A stretch of DNA of 64,000 nt from CAVXHQ01 sp963789535 (GTDB lineage: Bacteria > Pseudomonadota > Alphaproteobacteria > Rhodobacterales > Rhodobacteraceae). The notes beneath the pieces were generated by a model that was given only the letters and a program-made list of their open reading frames with translations, made no database searches and was not told the origin of the DNA. The DNA lies in assembly GCA_963789535.1 (NCBI GenBank), contig CAWBKU010000005.1, forward strand, positions 1,798,001 through 1,862,000, in the 5' to 3' direction. Made by a program: the position numbers and the translations under genes. This document shows, piece by piece, positions 27,645 through 36,833 of this stretch. Numbering within the stretch: position 1 is the stretch's first letter; every line of letters begins with the position of its first letter.

Positions 27645-29308
27645 GCGCCGGTCACGCGGGCCATGGCGGAGCCGCGCATCCCGACAAGGCTGCGGACGGC
27701 GAAATCTATACCTGCCCGATGCACCCCGAAATCCGGCGCGATGAACCCGGCAGTTGCCCGAAGTGCGGCATGACGCTGGTGCCGGTCGTCACCACGTCCA
27801 AGGCGGAACCTGCGACGGCCGCGCCGATGTCCGGCATGTCGCATGGCGCGGCGGACAAGGCGTCGGGCGATATGGACGGCATGGGCGACATGATGGGCGA
27901 CGCGCATCGCGCGATGCTCTGGCCACATTACGTGGTGATGATGCTTGGCTTCTGGCTCATCACCGCGCCGTTCACGCTGGGCTATCTCAGCGATTTCGTG
28001 CCCGATGCCAATCAGGTGCGGGTGATGGCCGACCGCGGGTTGTCGCCGTTCGCGCAGCGCAACATGCTGATGACCTACAGCGATGTCGGCAGCGGCATTC
28101 TGGTGGTGATATTCGGCTATCTGTCGGCCAATGCGCAGCGGAAATACCCTTGGGCCCAATGGGCCAATGCGGTGGTCGGCGGCTGGCTTCTGTTCGCGCC
28201 ACTGGTACTCTGGACCCCGCTGCCCGAGGCCTATGCCAACGGCACCCTGATCGGCGGCGGCGTGATCGCGCTGTCTATCCTGATCCCGATGATGCCGGGG
28301 ATGAGCATGGAAGGGATGATGGGCGGGCCCGACATGCCGCCCGAATGGGGCTATAACCCGTCGACCTGGCTGCAACGGGTGCCGATCGGCGCGCTGGCGC
28401 TGTTCGGCCTGCTGATCTCGCGCTATATGGCGGCCTATCAGATGGGCCATATCGATACGGTGTTCGAACCGTTCTTTGCCGGAACGACAGCCGGCGGGCC
28501 CGGCCTGAACGGCACCGAAACGATCATCACCTCGCCGATGTCGAAGGCATGGCCGGTGGCCGATGCGGGCCTCGGGACGGTTGTCTATGCGCTGGAACTG
28601 GTGATGACCTTCATGGGGGGCAAGACCCGCTGGCGGACGATGCCGTGGATGGTGCTGGCGCTGGCGTTCCTGATCGTGCCGCTGGGCGTCGTCAGCATCT
28701 ATTTCGTCATCATTCAGCCGATCGAGATTGGCACATGGTGTACGCTGTGTCTGCTGACGGCGCTGGCGATGGCGCTGATGATCCCCTATTCGCTGGATGA
28801 ATTCGTGGCGATGGGACAGTTTCTGACCGCGTCGCACCGGGCGGGCAAGCCGTTCTGGCGCACCTTCTGGACCGGCGGCGCGATGGAGGGTGGCAGCGAT
28901 GATCGTGCAAAGGGCGTGCTGGCCCCGAAGGCGCAGATGTTTGCGCAATCGGGGCGCGGCGTCACCTATCCGCCCGTGCTGCTGGCGGTCTGCGCCATCG
29001 GTATCTGGCTGACCTTTACCCGGCTGACCTTTGGCAGCACGGGGGCGATGACCAACAGCGACCATGTAACCGGGCTGCTGGTCGTGACCTTCTCGATCAT
29101 CGCGCTTGCCGAAGTGGCGCGGATGGTGCGGTTCCTGAACATCCCAGCGGGCCTGTGGCTCATCATCGCCCCCTGGGTGCTGGACGGGGCCGGATCGCCC
29201 GCAGCGCAATGGGCCAGTGTCGTGGCCGGTCTGCTGATCGTCGGCCTGTCGATCCCGCGCGGATCGATCCGCAATTCCTACGGAGGGTACAATGTCGTCA
29301 TTGTTTGA
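27641..29308 (+). CDS. heavy-metal-binding domain, SPW-repeat and VKOR-like membrane protein
   Basis: 555 aa from ATG 27641. An N-terminal YTCPMHPEIRRDEPGSCPKCGMTLVPV segment (residues about 23-50, Cys25, His28, Cys39, Cys42) is the heavy-metal-binding domain found in copper efflux proteins. A His/Met-rich linker follows. Residues about 137-195 (QRNMLMTYSDVGSGILVVIFGYLS...WLLFAPLVLW) look like an SPW repeat pair. Residues about 340-390 hold a VKOR-like four-helix core with the CxxC pair Cys367/Cys370 (GTWCTLCLLTA). A second SPW-like block ends the protein. It should sit in the inner membrane and may link disulfide chemistry to copper handling. The combination of domains is unusual. Confidence 0.75.
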   Translation: MSAGHAGHGGAAHPDKAADGEIYTCPMHPEIRRDEPGSCPKCGMTLVPVVTTSKAEPATAAPMSGMSHGAADKASGDMDGMGDMMGDAHRAMLWPHYVVMMLGFWLITAPFTLGYLSDFVPDANQVRVMADRGLSPFAQRNMLMTYSDVGSGILVVIFGYLSANAQRKYPWAQWANAVVGGWLLFAPLVLWTPLPEAYANGTLIGGGVIALSILIPMMPGMSMEGMMGGPDMPPEWGYNPSTWLQRVPIGALALFGLLISRYMAAYQMGHIDTVFEPFFAGTTAGGPGLNGTETIITSPMSKAWPVADAGLGTVVYALELVMTFMGGKTRWRTMPWMVLALAFLIVPLGVVSIYFVIIQPIEIGTWCTLCLLTALAMALMIPYSLDEFVAMGQFLTASHRAGKPFWRTFWTGGAMEGGSDDRAKGVLAPKAQMFAQSGRGVTYPPVLLAVCAIGIWLTFTRLTFGSTGAMTNSDHVTGLLVVTFSIIALAEVARMVRFLNIPAGLWLIIAPWVLDGAGSPAAQWASVVAGLLIVGLSIPRGSIRNSYGGYNVVIV

Positions 29309-29852
29309 GAAATGCGTCCACCTGCTGCGTCATTCGCTGGTGATCGTTGGCGCACTGGTTCTTGTTGGCGCCATTGGCGGGCTGATCTTCATGTATTCCG
29401 GCCTGTTCAACGTGGCGGCGACCGTCGCCGATTCCCGGCTGACCAACTGGGCGCTGGTGACGGTCCGCGAGGCGTCCATCGTCCGGCATGCCCGCGATGT
29501 GCAGGCCCCGGCGGCGGATATGGTGACCGACAGCGACGCCGGCTTCGTGATCTACCGGCGGGAATGCGTGATGTGCCATACCCCGGTGGGGCGCAGTCCG
29601 CGCCCGATGGCCGTGGGTTTCAATCCGCAGGCCCCCGGTTTCGACGATGAAGAAGATGTCATGGCGGCAAACGAGGTATTCTGGGTCATCAAGAACGGTA
29701 TCCGCTTTACCGGAATGCCGGCCTGGGGTCCGTCACTGTCCGACGAGGATCTGTGGAACGTGACCGCGTTTCTGGCCGATTTGCCGACGATGACAGCGGC
29801 CGAATACGATGCCCTCGACGCGCGGATTCCCGAGACGGGTGTGATGCCGTAA
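29292..29852 (+). CDS. membrane-anchored class I cytochrome c
   Basis: 186 aa; the start lies 17 bases inside the preceding gene. An uncleaved N-terminal helix (residues about 15-37) anchors it, with the haem domain in the periplasm. The haem-binding motif is CVMCH (Cys92, Cys95, His96) and the sixth ligand is probably Met142 in GMPAWG. It probably takes electrons for or from the VKOR-like partner or a terminal reductase. Coupling by overlap makes a functional link to that protein likely. Confidence 0.88.
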   Translation: MSSLFEKCVHLLRHSLVIVGALVLVGAIGGLIFMYSGLFNVAATVADSRLTNWALVTVREASIVRHARDVQAPAADMVTDSDAGFVIYRRECVMCHTPVGRSPRPMAVGFNPQAPGFDDEEDVMAANEVFWVIKNGIRFTGMPAWGPSLSDEDLWNVTAFLADLPTMTAAEYDALDARIPETGVMP

Positions 29853-29876
29853 GACGCCCCGGAACAGCGCGACGGT

Positions 29877-31157
29877 TCAGACGATCAGAACCGGCGCAAA
29901 ACCGCCGCCGGGGGTGCGGAAGTTGGTCGTCTGGCCCTGATAGATCCGCGCCGCCACCAGCAGCGGTTTTGCGTCATAGGTATAAAGCCGCAGATCGACC
30001 TTGCGCGGCGTGGGTTCGCCGTCCAGCCGGATCATCCGCTGGCCGGGGGTGGCGAGTGCCTGCGCCACATAATCGGCGCTCAGGATGTCCGCCCAGACCG
30101 ACCTCGTCAGCTTGTCGCCGCGATACACCGCCTTGCCGCCATGCCCCGAGACAGGTTTGAAGAACAACTGCCGCCGGGTCTGCCACAGCGCGTCGGCATT
30201 GTCGGGCGTGACCATCCGGGTCTGCGGGATCGACTGCAACCGCGCCGCCAGTGCCTGCGGAACGCCGAGTGCGGCGAGGGCGGCGGGGTCCGACAGCACC
30301 GTCAGGTTGCGTTTGTGGGCCAGCAGCGCGTGGATGTGCGGGTTGGGTGTTACGACGACAGCGCCGGTCCGGTAGGCCCCGCCAAGGGCCGCATGGTGCG
30401 GTTCGGACAGCGTGAAATCCACCAGCCTGTTATACACCAGATCGACCGGCAGATCGCCCCGGTATAACCCGCCGTCGCGCAGAACCAGATCCTGCGGATC
30501 GCAGATCACCGCGTCGATGTGGTGCCGAACCAGCATCTCCCGCGCCAGAACGAATTCGGGATAGAGATACTGATCCCGCGGCGCGTCGTCGACGATGGCG
30601 ATACGCCGCAACGGCGCCGACCCGCGCTGAAGCGCCCATTCGGCGCGGAACATCGCAATCGCCGCCGCCTCGAACCCGTCCGCAGGACCGTCCTTTGCCG
30701 CCGGTACGCGCCCGGCACAGCACAGGCTCTGCGCCTGCGCCAGCACCGCGTTCAAAAAGGCGCCACCTGCGTTGGTATTCACCTCGATCAGTTTCGGGCC
30801 GGAGTCGGTCAGATGAAAGTCATAACCCATCAACGCCCCAAACGGCCCGTGATCGACGCGGCTTGCCGGCGGGGCCCAGCCCTGAACTGCCGCCCGATAG
30901 GCCGCGACGCGCGCGACCTCTTCGATGGCCGCGACGATATCCTGCATGGTGTGCAGGGCCATGGCGGGCAAGAACAGCGGCACGTTGGAAAACAGATGCG
31001 GCTGGTTGGCGGCGATCCGGTCCTGAAACCCCGCCTCTCCCGAGGCCGCGTCCAGCGCGCCTGCCAATTCTTCGCGGTCGAGCGTGACGCAGAAACAGGA
31101 TTGGTTCAGCCGTTCGGAGGCAGAGGCATCGTCGCAGGTGCTGTCGGCGGCAGGCAT
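29877..31157 (-). CDS. ATP-grasp-like protein of unknown function
   Basis: 426 aa from the ATG at 31157, with AAGGA about 8 bases upstream; the frame is open to 31307 but lacks an upstream site. The segments LIEVNTNAGGAFLN (N-terminal third), FFKPVSGHGGKAVYRG, and KVDLRLYTYDAKPLLVAARIYQGQTTNFRTPGGGFAPV at the C-terminus match the layout of ATP-grasp ligases (lysine in the phosphate-binding part, acidic and Asn metal ligands near the end), so it may join a carboxylate to an amine or thiol. It is convergent with the cytochrome gene and lies downstream of the metal ATPase. I cannot name the product. Confidence 0.6.
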   Translation of the reverse strand: MPAADSTCDDASASERLNQSCFCVTLDREELAGALDAASGEAGFQDRIAANQPHLFSNVPLFLPAMALHTMQDIVAAIEEVARVAAYRAAVQGWAPPASRVDHGPFGALMGYDFHLTDSGPKLIEVNTNAGGAFLNAVLAQAQSLCCAGRVPAAKDGPADGFEAAAIAMFRAEWALQRGSAPLRRIAIVDDAPRDQYLYPEFVLAREMLVRHHIDAVICDPQDLVLRDGGLYRGDLPVDLVYNRLVDFTLSEPHHAALGGAYRTGAVVVTPNPHIHALLAHKRNLTVLSDPAALAALGVPQALAARLQSIPQTRMVTPDNADALWQTRRQLFFKPVSGHGGKAVYRGDKLTRSVWADILSADYVAQALATPGQRMIRLDGEPTPRKVDLRLYTYDAKPLLVAARIYQGQTTNFRTPGGGFAPVLIV

Positions 31158-31278
31158 CGGCGATCCTTTGTCATCGGAGCGGCTTGACGGTCCGGCCCGG
31201 CAGCGAGCGGGGGCAATCCGGCTGATACCGTCAGTCTTGCCGACCGGGCCGCGAGCCGCAATCCCGATCCTTGCCGGG

Positions 31279-33624
31279 TCAGGTTTCGGCGGGGGCAGGC
31301 TTGGCAATCCCCTCCAGCTTCGTGCGTTTCAGCAGCAGCGCATTCACCGCGACAAGGGCCGAGCTGCCCGACATCGCCAGCGCCGCCACCTCGGGGCTGA
31401 CGACAAAGGGGTAGAACACGCCCGCCGCCGCCGGAAAGGCCACGACGTTGTAGGCCACCGCCCAGAACAGGTTCTGGTGCATCTTGCGCAGTGTCGCGCG
31501 GGACAGAACGATGGCGCCGACCACATCGTAGGGGTCGCTTTTCATCAGCACCACATCGGCGCTTTCCATCGCCACATCGGTGCCGGCCCCAATCGCAAAA
31601 CCGACGTCGGCCTGGGTCAGGGCAGGGGCGTCGTTCACGCCGTCACCGACCATACCGACCTTTTTGCCTTGCGCCTGCAGTTCCCTGACCTTGTCGGCCT
31701 TCTGCCCCGGCAGCACATCGGCCAGCACGATGTCGATGCCCAGCTCGTCAGCGATCCGCTTGGCGGTGCCCTCGTTGTCGCCAGTCAGCATAGCGACCTG
31801 CACACCACGTTCGCGCAACTTGGCCACGGCGGCCTTGGCACTGGGGCGCACTGCATCGGCGATGGCGATCAGGCCCAGCATCTTGCCGCCCTGCGCCACA
31901 TGCACCACGGTGCGCCCGGCGCCTTTCAGCCGCTCGGCCTCTGGCCCCAAGCGACCCACCTCGATCTTCTGCTCGTCCATCAGGCGGCGGTTGCCAAGGT
32001 GAACCGTTGCGCCGTCGATCTCGGCCTGCGCCCCCCTGCCGTCCAGACTGAGGAACGCCTGCACCGCCGGTATCTCCAGCCCCGCGGAACGTTCGATCAC
32101 GGCAATCGCCAACGGATGATCCGACCCGCGTTCGACCGCCGCCGCCGCGCGCAGCACGTCGTCTTCGCTGTGGCCCTCGGCGGGCACCACATCCACGACC
32201 TTTGGCTGGCCCATGGTCAGCGTGCCGGTCTTGTCGAACACGATGATGTCGAGCTTGGTCGCATCCTCAAGCGCCCCGGCGTTCTTGAACAGGATGCCGT
32301 TTGCCGCCCCAAGCCCGGTGCCGACCATGACCGCCATCGGTGTCGCAAGACCCAGCGCGTCCGGGCAGGCGATCACGAAGACCGTGATGGTCAGGGTAAT
32401 GGCGAACAGCACAGGCTGGCCCAGCCACCAGAACCAGACCGCAAAGGTAGCCAGCCCGATCACGATCGCCACCAGCACGAGCCATTGCGCGGCGCGGTCG
32501 GCCAGCAGTTGCGCAGGGGCCTTGGAGTTCTGCGCCTCCTGCACCAGCTTGACGATCTGTGCCAGCGCGGTGTCGGCCCCGACCTTGGTGGCGCGATACT
32601 GGAAGGTGCCGCTTTTGTTGATCGTGGCCCCGATCACCTGACTGCCGACGGATTTGTTCACCGGCATCGATTCGCCGGTCAACATGGATTCGTCGACCAG
32701 CGAGGTGCCTTCGGTCACTTCGCCGTCGACGGGGATCTTGTTGCCGGGGCGGATCACCACGATCTCGCCCGCGAGCACTTCGGCGGTGGGGACCTCGACC
32801 TCGGTGCCATCGCGCAGCACCATCGCCTTGGGCGGGGCGAGGTTCAAGAGCGCCCGGATCGCCTCGGACGCGCCGGCGCGGGCGCGCATTTCAAGCCAGT
32901 GCCCCAGCAGGATAAAGACGAGCAGGACCGCCACCGCCTCGAAGAACTGCACCCCGGGAAAGAACAGAACCGAAGCGACGCTGAACCCGTAGCCGGTGCC
33001 GACCGACAGCACCACCAGCACGGCCATGTTCAGCACACCGTTGCGCAGGGCGCGGAACGCGGCGACGAAGAACGGCCAACTGGGGTAGATCACGGCGGCG
33101 CTGCCAAGGATCAGCAGCCAGACATCCAGCCGCAGGCCGAACGGCGGCGGCGGCGGCGTGAACAGGCCCGCCATCGGCGAATAGATGAAGATCGGGATGG
33201 CAAAGACCAGCGCCACCCAGAACCGGTTGCGCATGTCGCGCACCATCGCCTGCATGTCGCCACCGGCACCATGTCCCATTTCGGCCGCCATCTCGTCGCG
33301 GGCGGCGGATTTGGCCATGCCGGCCATATCGTGCCCTGCGTGGATATCGGCCGTCGGGGACACCGGGATGTCCGGCATGTCGTCAGGCGCACAGACATGG
33401 GCAGGCATCACCTCGCCCCGGCAATGCTGGCCGCAATCCTCGATCACCTTGCGCAGTTTGGCGGTACTGGTGACGGTGTCGTCAAACTGCACGGTTACAG
33501 TGGCCGAGCCGGGGCCGGAGGTTGCCCTTTTGACCCCCGCCGCCGCCGCCAGTTGCCGGACGACGCCAAGATGGTCCAGCGCACTGAAATAGGCACCGAC
33601 ATCGAGTGTTGCGGTTCTGGTCAT
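31279..33624 (-). CDS. P1B-type heavy-metal (copper-like) translocating ATPase with a CPD motif
   Basis: 781 aa. Residues 1-70 look like a degenerate heavy-metal-associated domain without the usual CxxC pair but with Cys64 and Cys68. A His/Met-rich stretch follows (about 85-125). Catalytic blocks: TGES (316-319), the phosphorylated aspartate in DKTGT (464-468), HP in SDHPLA and GDGVNDAP near 660. The membrane metal-site motif is CPD (420-422), not the CPC or CPH of classical copper pumps. The Cys-rich small gene at 33678 and the VKOR/HMBD protein nearby also point to copper or a related metal. It should export the metal to the periplasm, or load it into a cytochrome oxidase. Confidence 0.88.
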   Translation of the reverse strand: MTRTATLDVGAYFSALDHLGVVRQLAAAAGVKRATSGPGSATVTVQFDDTVTSTAKLRKVIEDCGQHCRGEVMPAHVCAPDDMPDIPVSPTADIHAGHDMAGMAKSAARDEMAAEMGHGAGGDMQAMVRDMRNRFWVALVFAIPIFIYSPMAGLFTPPPPPFGLRLDVWLLILGSAAVIYPSWPFFVAAFRALRNGVLNMAVLVVLSVGTGYGFSVASVLFFPGVQFFEAVAVLLVFILLGHWLEMRARAGASEAIRALLNLAPPKAMVLRDGTEVEVPTAEVLAGEIVVIRPGNKIPVDGEVTEGTSLVDESMLTGESMPVNKSVGSQVIGATINKSGTFQYRATKVGADTALAQIVKLVQEAQNSKAPAQLLADRAAQWLVLVAIVIGLATFAVWFWWLGQPVLFAITLTITVFVIACPDALGLATPMAVMVGTGLGAANGILFKNAGALEDATKLDIIVFDKTGTLTMGQPKVVDVVPAEGHSEDDVLRAAAAVERGSDHPLAIAVIERSAGLEIPAVQAFLSLDGRGAQAEIDGATVHLGNRRLMDEQKIEVGRLGPEAERLKGAGRTVVHVAQGGKMLGLIAIADAVRPSAKAAVAKLRERGVQVAMLTGDNEGTAKRIADELGIDIVLADVLPGQKADKVRELQAQGKKVGMVGDGVNDAPALTQADVGFAIGAGTDVAMESADVVLMKSDPYDVVGAIVLSRATLRKMHQNLFWAVAYNVVAFPAAAGVFYPFVVSPEVAALAMSGSSALVAVNALLLKRTKLEGIAKPAPAET

Positions 33625-33677
33625 GCGGTATCCTTGAACTCGGTCCTGAAGGAAGGGTGCGGCCGCCGGTCCGGCGA

Positions 33678-33857
33678 TCAGCCGCAGCAGCAGCCCGACG
33701 ATCCTGCCGGTTTGGCCTTGCCGGCGTCGTTGGGCGCAGCGCTGGCGTGGTCAGCGGCCACTGCCTGCGGTTTGGCTTTGGTGCCGCCGCAGCATCCGCC
33801 GCCCTGCGCATGGCTTTGGTTGTCTTGGGATTGCAGCGGTTTTGAAATCTCGGTCAT
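33678..33857 (-). CDS. small Cys-rich protein (CCGG/CCCG), putative metal-binding
   Basis: 59 aa from the ATG at 33857, chosen because AGGAGG lies 7 bases upstream; an alternative longer frame to 33893 has no such site. The sequence has CCGG in the middle and ends in SSGCCCG, giving five cysteines, with Gln/Lys/Ala linkers. It is 53 bases before the P1B ATPase start on the same strand and probably in its operon. It may be a metal chaperone or reservoir; no named family is recognised. Confidence 0.65.
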   Translation of the reverse strand: MTEISKPLQSQDNQSHAQGGGCCGGTKAKPQAVAADHASAAPNDAGKAKPAGSSGCCCG

Positions 33858-33956
33858 GGTCCAACCTCCTGATCGCCAGTAGTGCGAGGACACGGGGGTG
33901 ACAGCGTCACGCCCGCCCTCGATCTAAAGACGCCCGAGCAGGGACGATGTTACAGG

Positions 33957-34583
33957 TCAGTCGTCGGCAGCCGCCGCAGCACGCAACAATTCTGACCGCC
34001 GAGCCTTGTCGCAGCCGCAATCCATAAAGCCGTGTTCAGGGCAGGTCAGGCACATCTCGATCAGCCGTTGCTTGAGTTTCTGTCGGGCACGGTGCAACCG
34101 GACCGTCAGATTGGTCGACGACAGGCCCAGATCGGCGGCCACGTCCGCCCGGGGTTCTTCGTTCAGGTCAATCCGTCGGATAATTTCGGCATACTCCGGT
34201 TTCAGGGTTTTCATCAGAAGGTGAACACAGTCGCAAACGGCGGCCTCGATTCCGGTATCGGCAGCGGCGCCGGTCTCGAAGAACTCGGGGCTCATCACGG
34301 TTTCCCGTTGTCTGCGCCGCGCCGCACTGCGCTGGTGGTCTGCGATGGAGGTGGCCAGGATCCGGCTGAGCCAGCCGCGGACGGTGTTCACATCCCGCAG
34401 CGCGTCGGCCCGGTCGATCGCCCGCAACATGAAACTTTGCATCACATCGCGGGCCTCTTCGACACTGCCAAGGCGGCGTTGCAGGTAAGACATGATGTGC
34501 CGATGGCTGTCGATCAGAGCCCGATGCACGGCCAAGGTCGAATTGGTGACGGCGCCATGAGGAGCGTGATGATTTTTGGTCAT
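33957..34583 (-). CDS. ECF sigma factor with C-terminal Cys-rich tail (CorE-like)
   Basis: 208 aa. Region 2 (about residues 28-80, HIMSYLQRRLGSVEEARDVMQSFMLRA) and region 4 (about 125-172, with ADVAADLGLSSTNLTVRLHRARQKLKQ) are clear. The tail carries Cys178, Cys181, Cys189 and Cys191 (CLTCPEHGFMDCGC); Cys117 and Cys119 lie between the regions. Metal-sensing ECF factors of the CorE type have such C-terminal Cys domains and act without an anti-sigma factor. The adjacent metal ATPase supports a metal-response role, by inference. No anti-sigma gene is next to it. Confidence 0.8.
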   Translation of the reverse strand: MTKNHHAPHGAVTNSTLAVHRALIDSHRHIMSYLQRRLGSVEEARDVMQSFMLRAIDRADALRDVNTVRGWLSRILATSIADHQRSAARRRQRETVMSPEFFETGAAADTGIEAAVCDCVHLLMKTLKPEYAEIIRRIDLNEEPRADVAADLGLSSTNLTVRLHRARQKLKQRLIEMCLTCPEHGFMDCGCDKARRSELLRAAAAADD

Positions 34584-34619
34584 GTCAGGACTCGCATAGC
34601 ACAGATGTCGTTGACGGTG

Positions 34620-34960
34620 CCCGACGCGCCGATGTCGCGAACGCGTCGGCCATGGGCGCCATCCACGTGGTTGGCATCAGGACAGGCGAAACAGCATGTT
34701 TCCAACTCTCGCCGCAAGGCCTGAAGACGCGGTTCAACCGAACGGTCCGGGCATTGGTTGTCAACCCCATCTCGGTCGCAATCCGGGCGCAGGGTTCCTT
34801 GTCCGGATCGGCGCGGCGCCGGATCTGTCCGATCCGGGCGTTGGTTCCGGCGGACCGATGCATCGTTGCGGACCACCCTGACACTGCAGTTCTGCAACAC
34901 GCCGTCGGATTCTTCAAGGCTGCAAGGCCGACGTCGCAGGTAGCCGAGAAATTCCTGCCA
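34620..34960 (-). pseudogene. decayed second ECF sigma factor related to the one at 33957
   Basis: On the minus strand one frame reads EFLGYLRRRPCSLEESDGVL (aligns with region 2 of the intact gene), another frame reads QIRRRADPDKEP and ARIATEMGLTTNARTVRL (region 4), and after a further shift RLQALRRELETCCFACPDAN (the Cys tail). The blocks are in the right order, with the linker between regions 2 and 4 deleted and at least one frameshift near 34735. It is a dead paralogue directly upstream of the working gene. Confidence 0.65.
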
Positions 34961-35869
34961 GCCGGAAATCAGGCGTCGACAGACTGCGGCCCTACACGAA
35001 ACGGAAAACAACCGCTGCCGCGGGCGCAGCACCCTCCCCGCGACCGGGTCCGGACCGAAGGTCGTAACTCCGGCGCACCAGAGACGTGAACCCGTGGCGG
35101 CCAGGAACCGCACGGGAAACGGTCATCTCGCCGCAATGGTCGAGGAGGCGCTTTGGCCGGGTCGCCGGTTCGATCCGGTCTGTCCGGCGGGACACTCCAG
35201 CGAAACGATAGCGCGAGCGGTCGGCGCGAAGACCAGTTTCGGTGTTTTCCGAAACGTGACACCGACATTTCCCGGAACGCCGGGGCACAGCGCCATAGGC
35301 GTCGGAACGCGCCAAAAACGGGCTCTGTCCATCGGCGTTATCGACCGCGGGCGCGTTGGCATCGGACCATCAGATTGAGGCGTTCTGCAGTCGCATCTCG
35401 CCATCGGCACCGCTGCTCGCCTCGATCCTGGTCAACGTCGTGACCCGAAATCGCGCTTGGCGAAGATAGTCCCGCGACGGCAGGAGCAGCGTGCGACCGG
35501 TTGCTGTCCCCGTCATTGGGCCGGCATGCGCTGTAATGTTCCGGCCCGACGCGCGTCTTTAACGAACACAAGAGGCATCGGTGCCGGCAAGGTCCGGCAG
35601 GTCGATGCGTCGATCACGCAGGACCGCACTATGCAACCAGACACGATTCACGATCGGTCAGACTCAATCGTCATGCAGTCGCAGGCTGAGATTTTCGGCC
35701 CTACCAACGAACATACCCGCCTCGCAGCCCTACTGGAAATGCAGTCGGTGATGCCGGGTCGAACCATGTCAGATGACTCCGATGCAGCCAGATGCCGCGC
35801 CGTGAGGATCTGAAGCGATCGGTTCCGCAGCCGCAGTGACGTTGCCGGCGCGTCAACGGAGGGAAAGAA
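34961..35869. other. about 900 bp without a recognisable gene
   Basis: Many short frames on both strands, none with a convincing start and conserved blocks. The stretch continues the decayed sigma gene and probably holds further eroded DNA. The ribosome-binding site of the DUF2933 gene is at its right end. Confidence 0.45.
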
Positions 35870-36166
35870 ATGGAAGATCATAATCACGCGACGCATGAAC
35901 CTGCGCCAGCACCCGGCTTTTGGCAGTCACGGACCGGCGTAACGCTGATCGTCTTTCTTGCCATCGCGGCTGTCCTTCTTGGCTACGAACACCGGGCGCA
36001 CATTTTTGACAGCACCTATAGCGGGTTTGCGTTTCTGGCGGTTTGGGTCGGGCTGCATTTCTTCATGCATCGCGGGCATGGTGGTCATAGCGGACATGGC
36101 AGCAAAAGCGTTCCTGTGGTCAATCCGCCAAGGCAAACTGACACCGACATCGGAGACAGGTCGTGA
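35870..36166 (+). CDS. DUF2933-type small membrane protein
   Basis: 98 aa from ATG 35870, preceded by GGAGGG. Two hydrophobic helices (about 22-40 and 48-66, FLAIAAVLLGYEHRAHIF and GFAFLAVWVGLHFFMH) end in a His-rich HRGHGGHSGHG stretch, the pattern of the DUF2933 family, which is often found in metal-resistance clusters. The His tail may bind copper or a similar metal; this is inference. It overlaps the next gene by 4 bases. Confidence 0.8.
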   Translation: MEDHNHATHEPAPAPGFWQSRTGVTLIVFLAIAAVLLGYEHRAHIFDSTYSGFAFLAVWVGLHFFMHRGHGGHSGHGSKSVPVVNPPRQTDTDIGDRS

Positions 36167-36819
36167 ACTCGGTCGCCTCGGGCTATGGCCTCTGGGTCTT
36201 TGCCTTCATCAATGCGGCAATCTTCATCCTGTTCGCCTTCAGCTTTTTCAAGCCGAAAACAGCGCGTGACTGGCGCAGCTTTGGCGCCTTCAGCGCCTTT
36301 CTGGTGGCGCTGTTTTCCGAGATGTACGGCTTTCCGCTGACGATCTATCTCATGTCCGGTTGGTTGCAGACGCGCTTTCCCGGCATCGACTGGTTCGCGC
36401 ACGACTCGGGTCATTTGCCCGAGATGATGTTCGGCTGGCAGGCAAATCCGCATTTCGGGCCGTTCCACATCTTCAGCTTTGTGCTGATCGGGATCGGCTT
36501 CTGGCTGATTTCGGCGGCCTGGCCGGTGCTCTATGCCGCACAGCGGCGCGGCGAACTTGCCGTCACCGGGCTCTATGCCCGGCTGCGCCATCCGCAATAT
36601 GCAGGCTTTGTCTTGGTGCTGACAGGGTTTGCGGTGCAGTGGCCGACCCTGCTGACGCTGGCGATGTATCCGTTCCTGATCTGGATGTACGTCCGTCTGG
36701 CCCGCGCCGAAGACCGCGAAACCCGCGCCCGGTTCGGAGATGCCTTCGACGCCTACGCACGGCATGTTCCGGCATTTTTCCCGACCCTTGCCCGTGCGGC
36801 CGAGAACGCACGCCCATGA
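36163..36819 (+). CDS. isoprenylcysteine carboxylmethyltransferase (ICMT)-like membrane methyltransferase
   Basis: 218 aa from a GTG at 36163 that overlaps the preceding stop. About five membrane helices. The C-terminal block LAVTGLYARLRHPQYAGFVLVLTGF...PFLIWMYVRLARAEDRETRARFGDAFDAYARHVPAFFP matches the SAM-binding end of ICMT/PEMT-type integral membrane methyltransferases (RHPxY, then E...FGxxxxxYxxxVPxFxP). Such bacterial proteins are often paired with DUF2933 in metal clusters. The acceptor molecule is unknown. Confidence 0.8.
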   Translation: MNSVASGYGLWVFAFINAAIFILFAFSFFKPKTARDWRSFGAFSAFLVALFSEMYGFPLTIYLMSGWLQTRFPGIDWFAHDSGHLPEMMFGWQANPHFGPFHIFSFVLIGIGFWLISAAWPVLYAAQRRGELAVTGLYARLRHPQYAGFVLVLTGFAVQWPTLLTLAMYPFLIWMYVRLARAEDRETRARFGDAFDAYARHVPAFFPTLARAAENARP

Positions 36820-36833
36820 GAGGACATAATGTC

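Noticed and set aside
31084..33882. 932-codon plus-strand open frame across the P-type ATPase.
   Set aside because: Shadow of the ATPase; the translation is His/Gly-rich and has no family signature.
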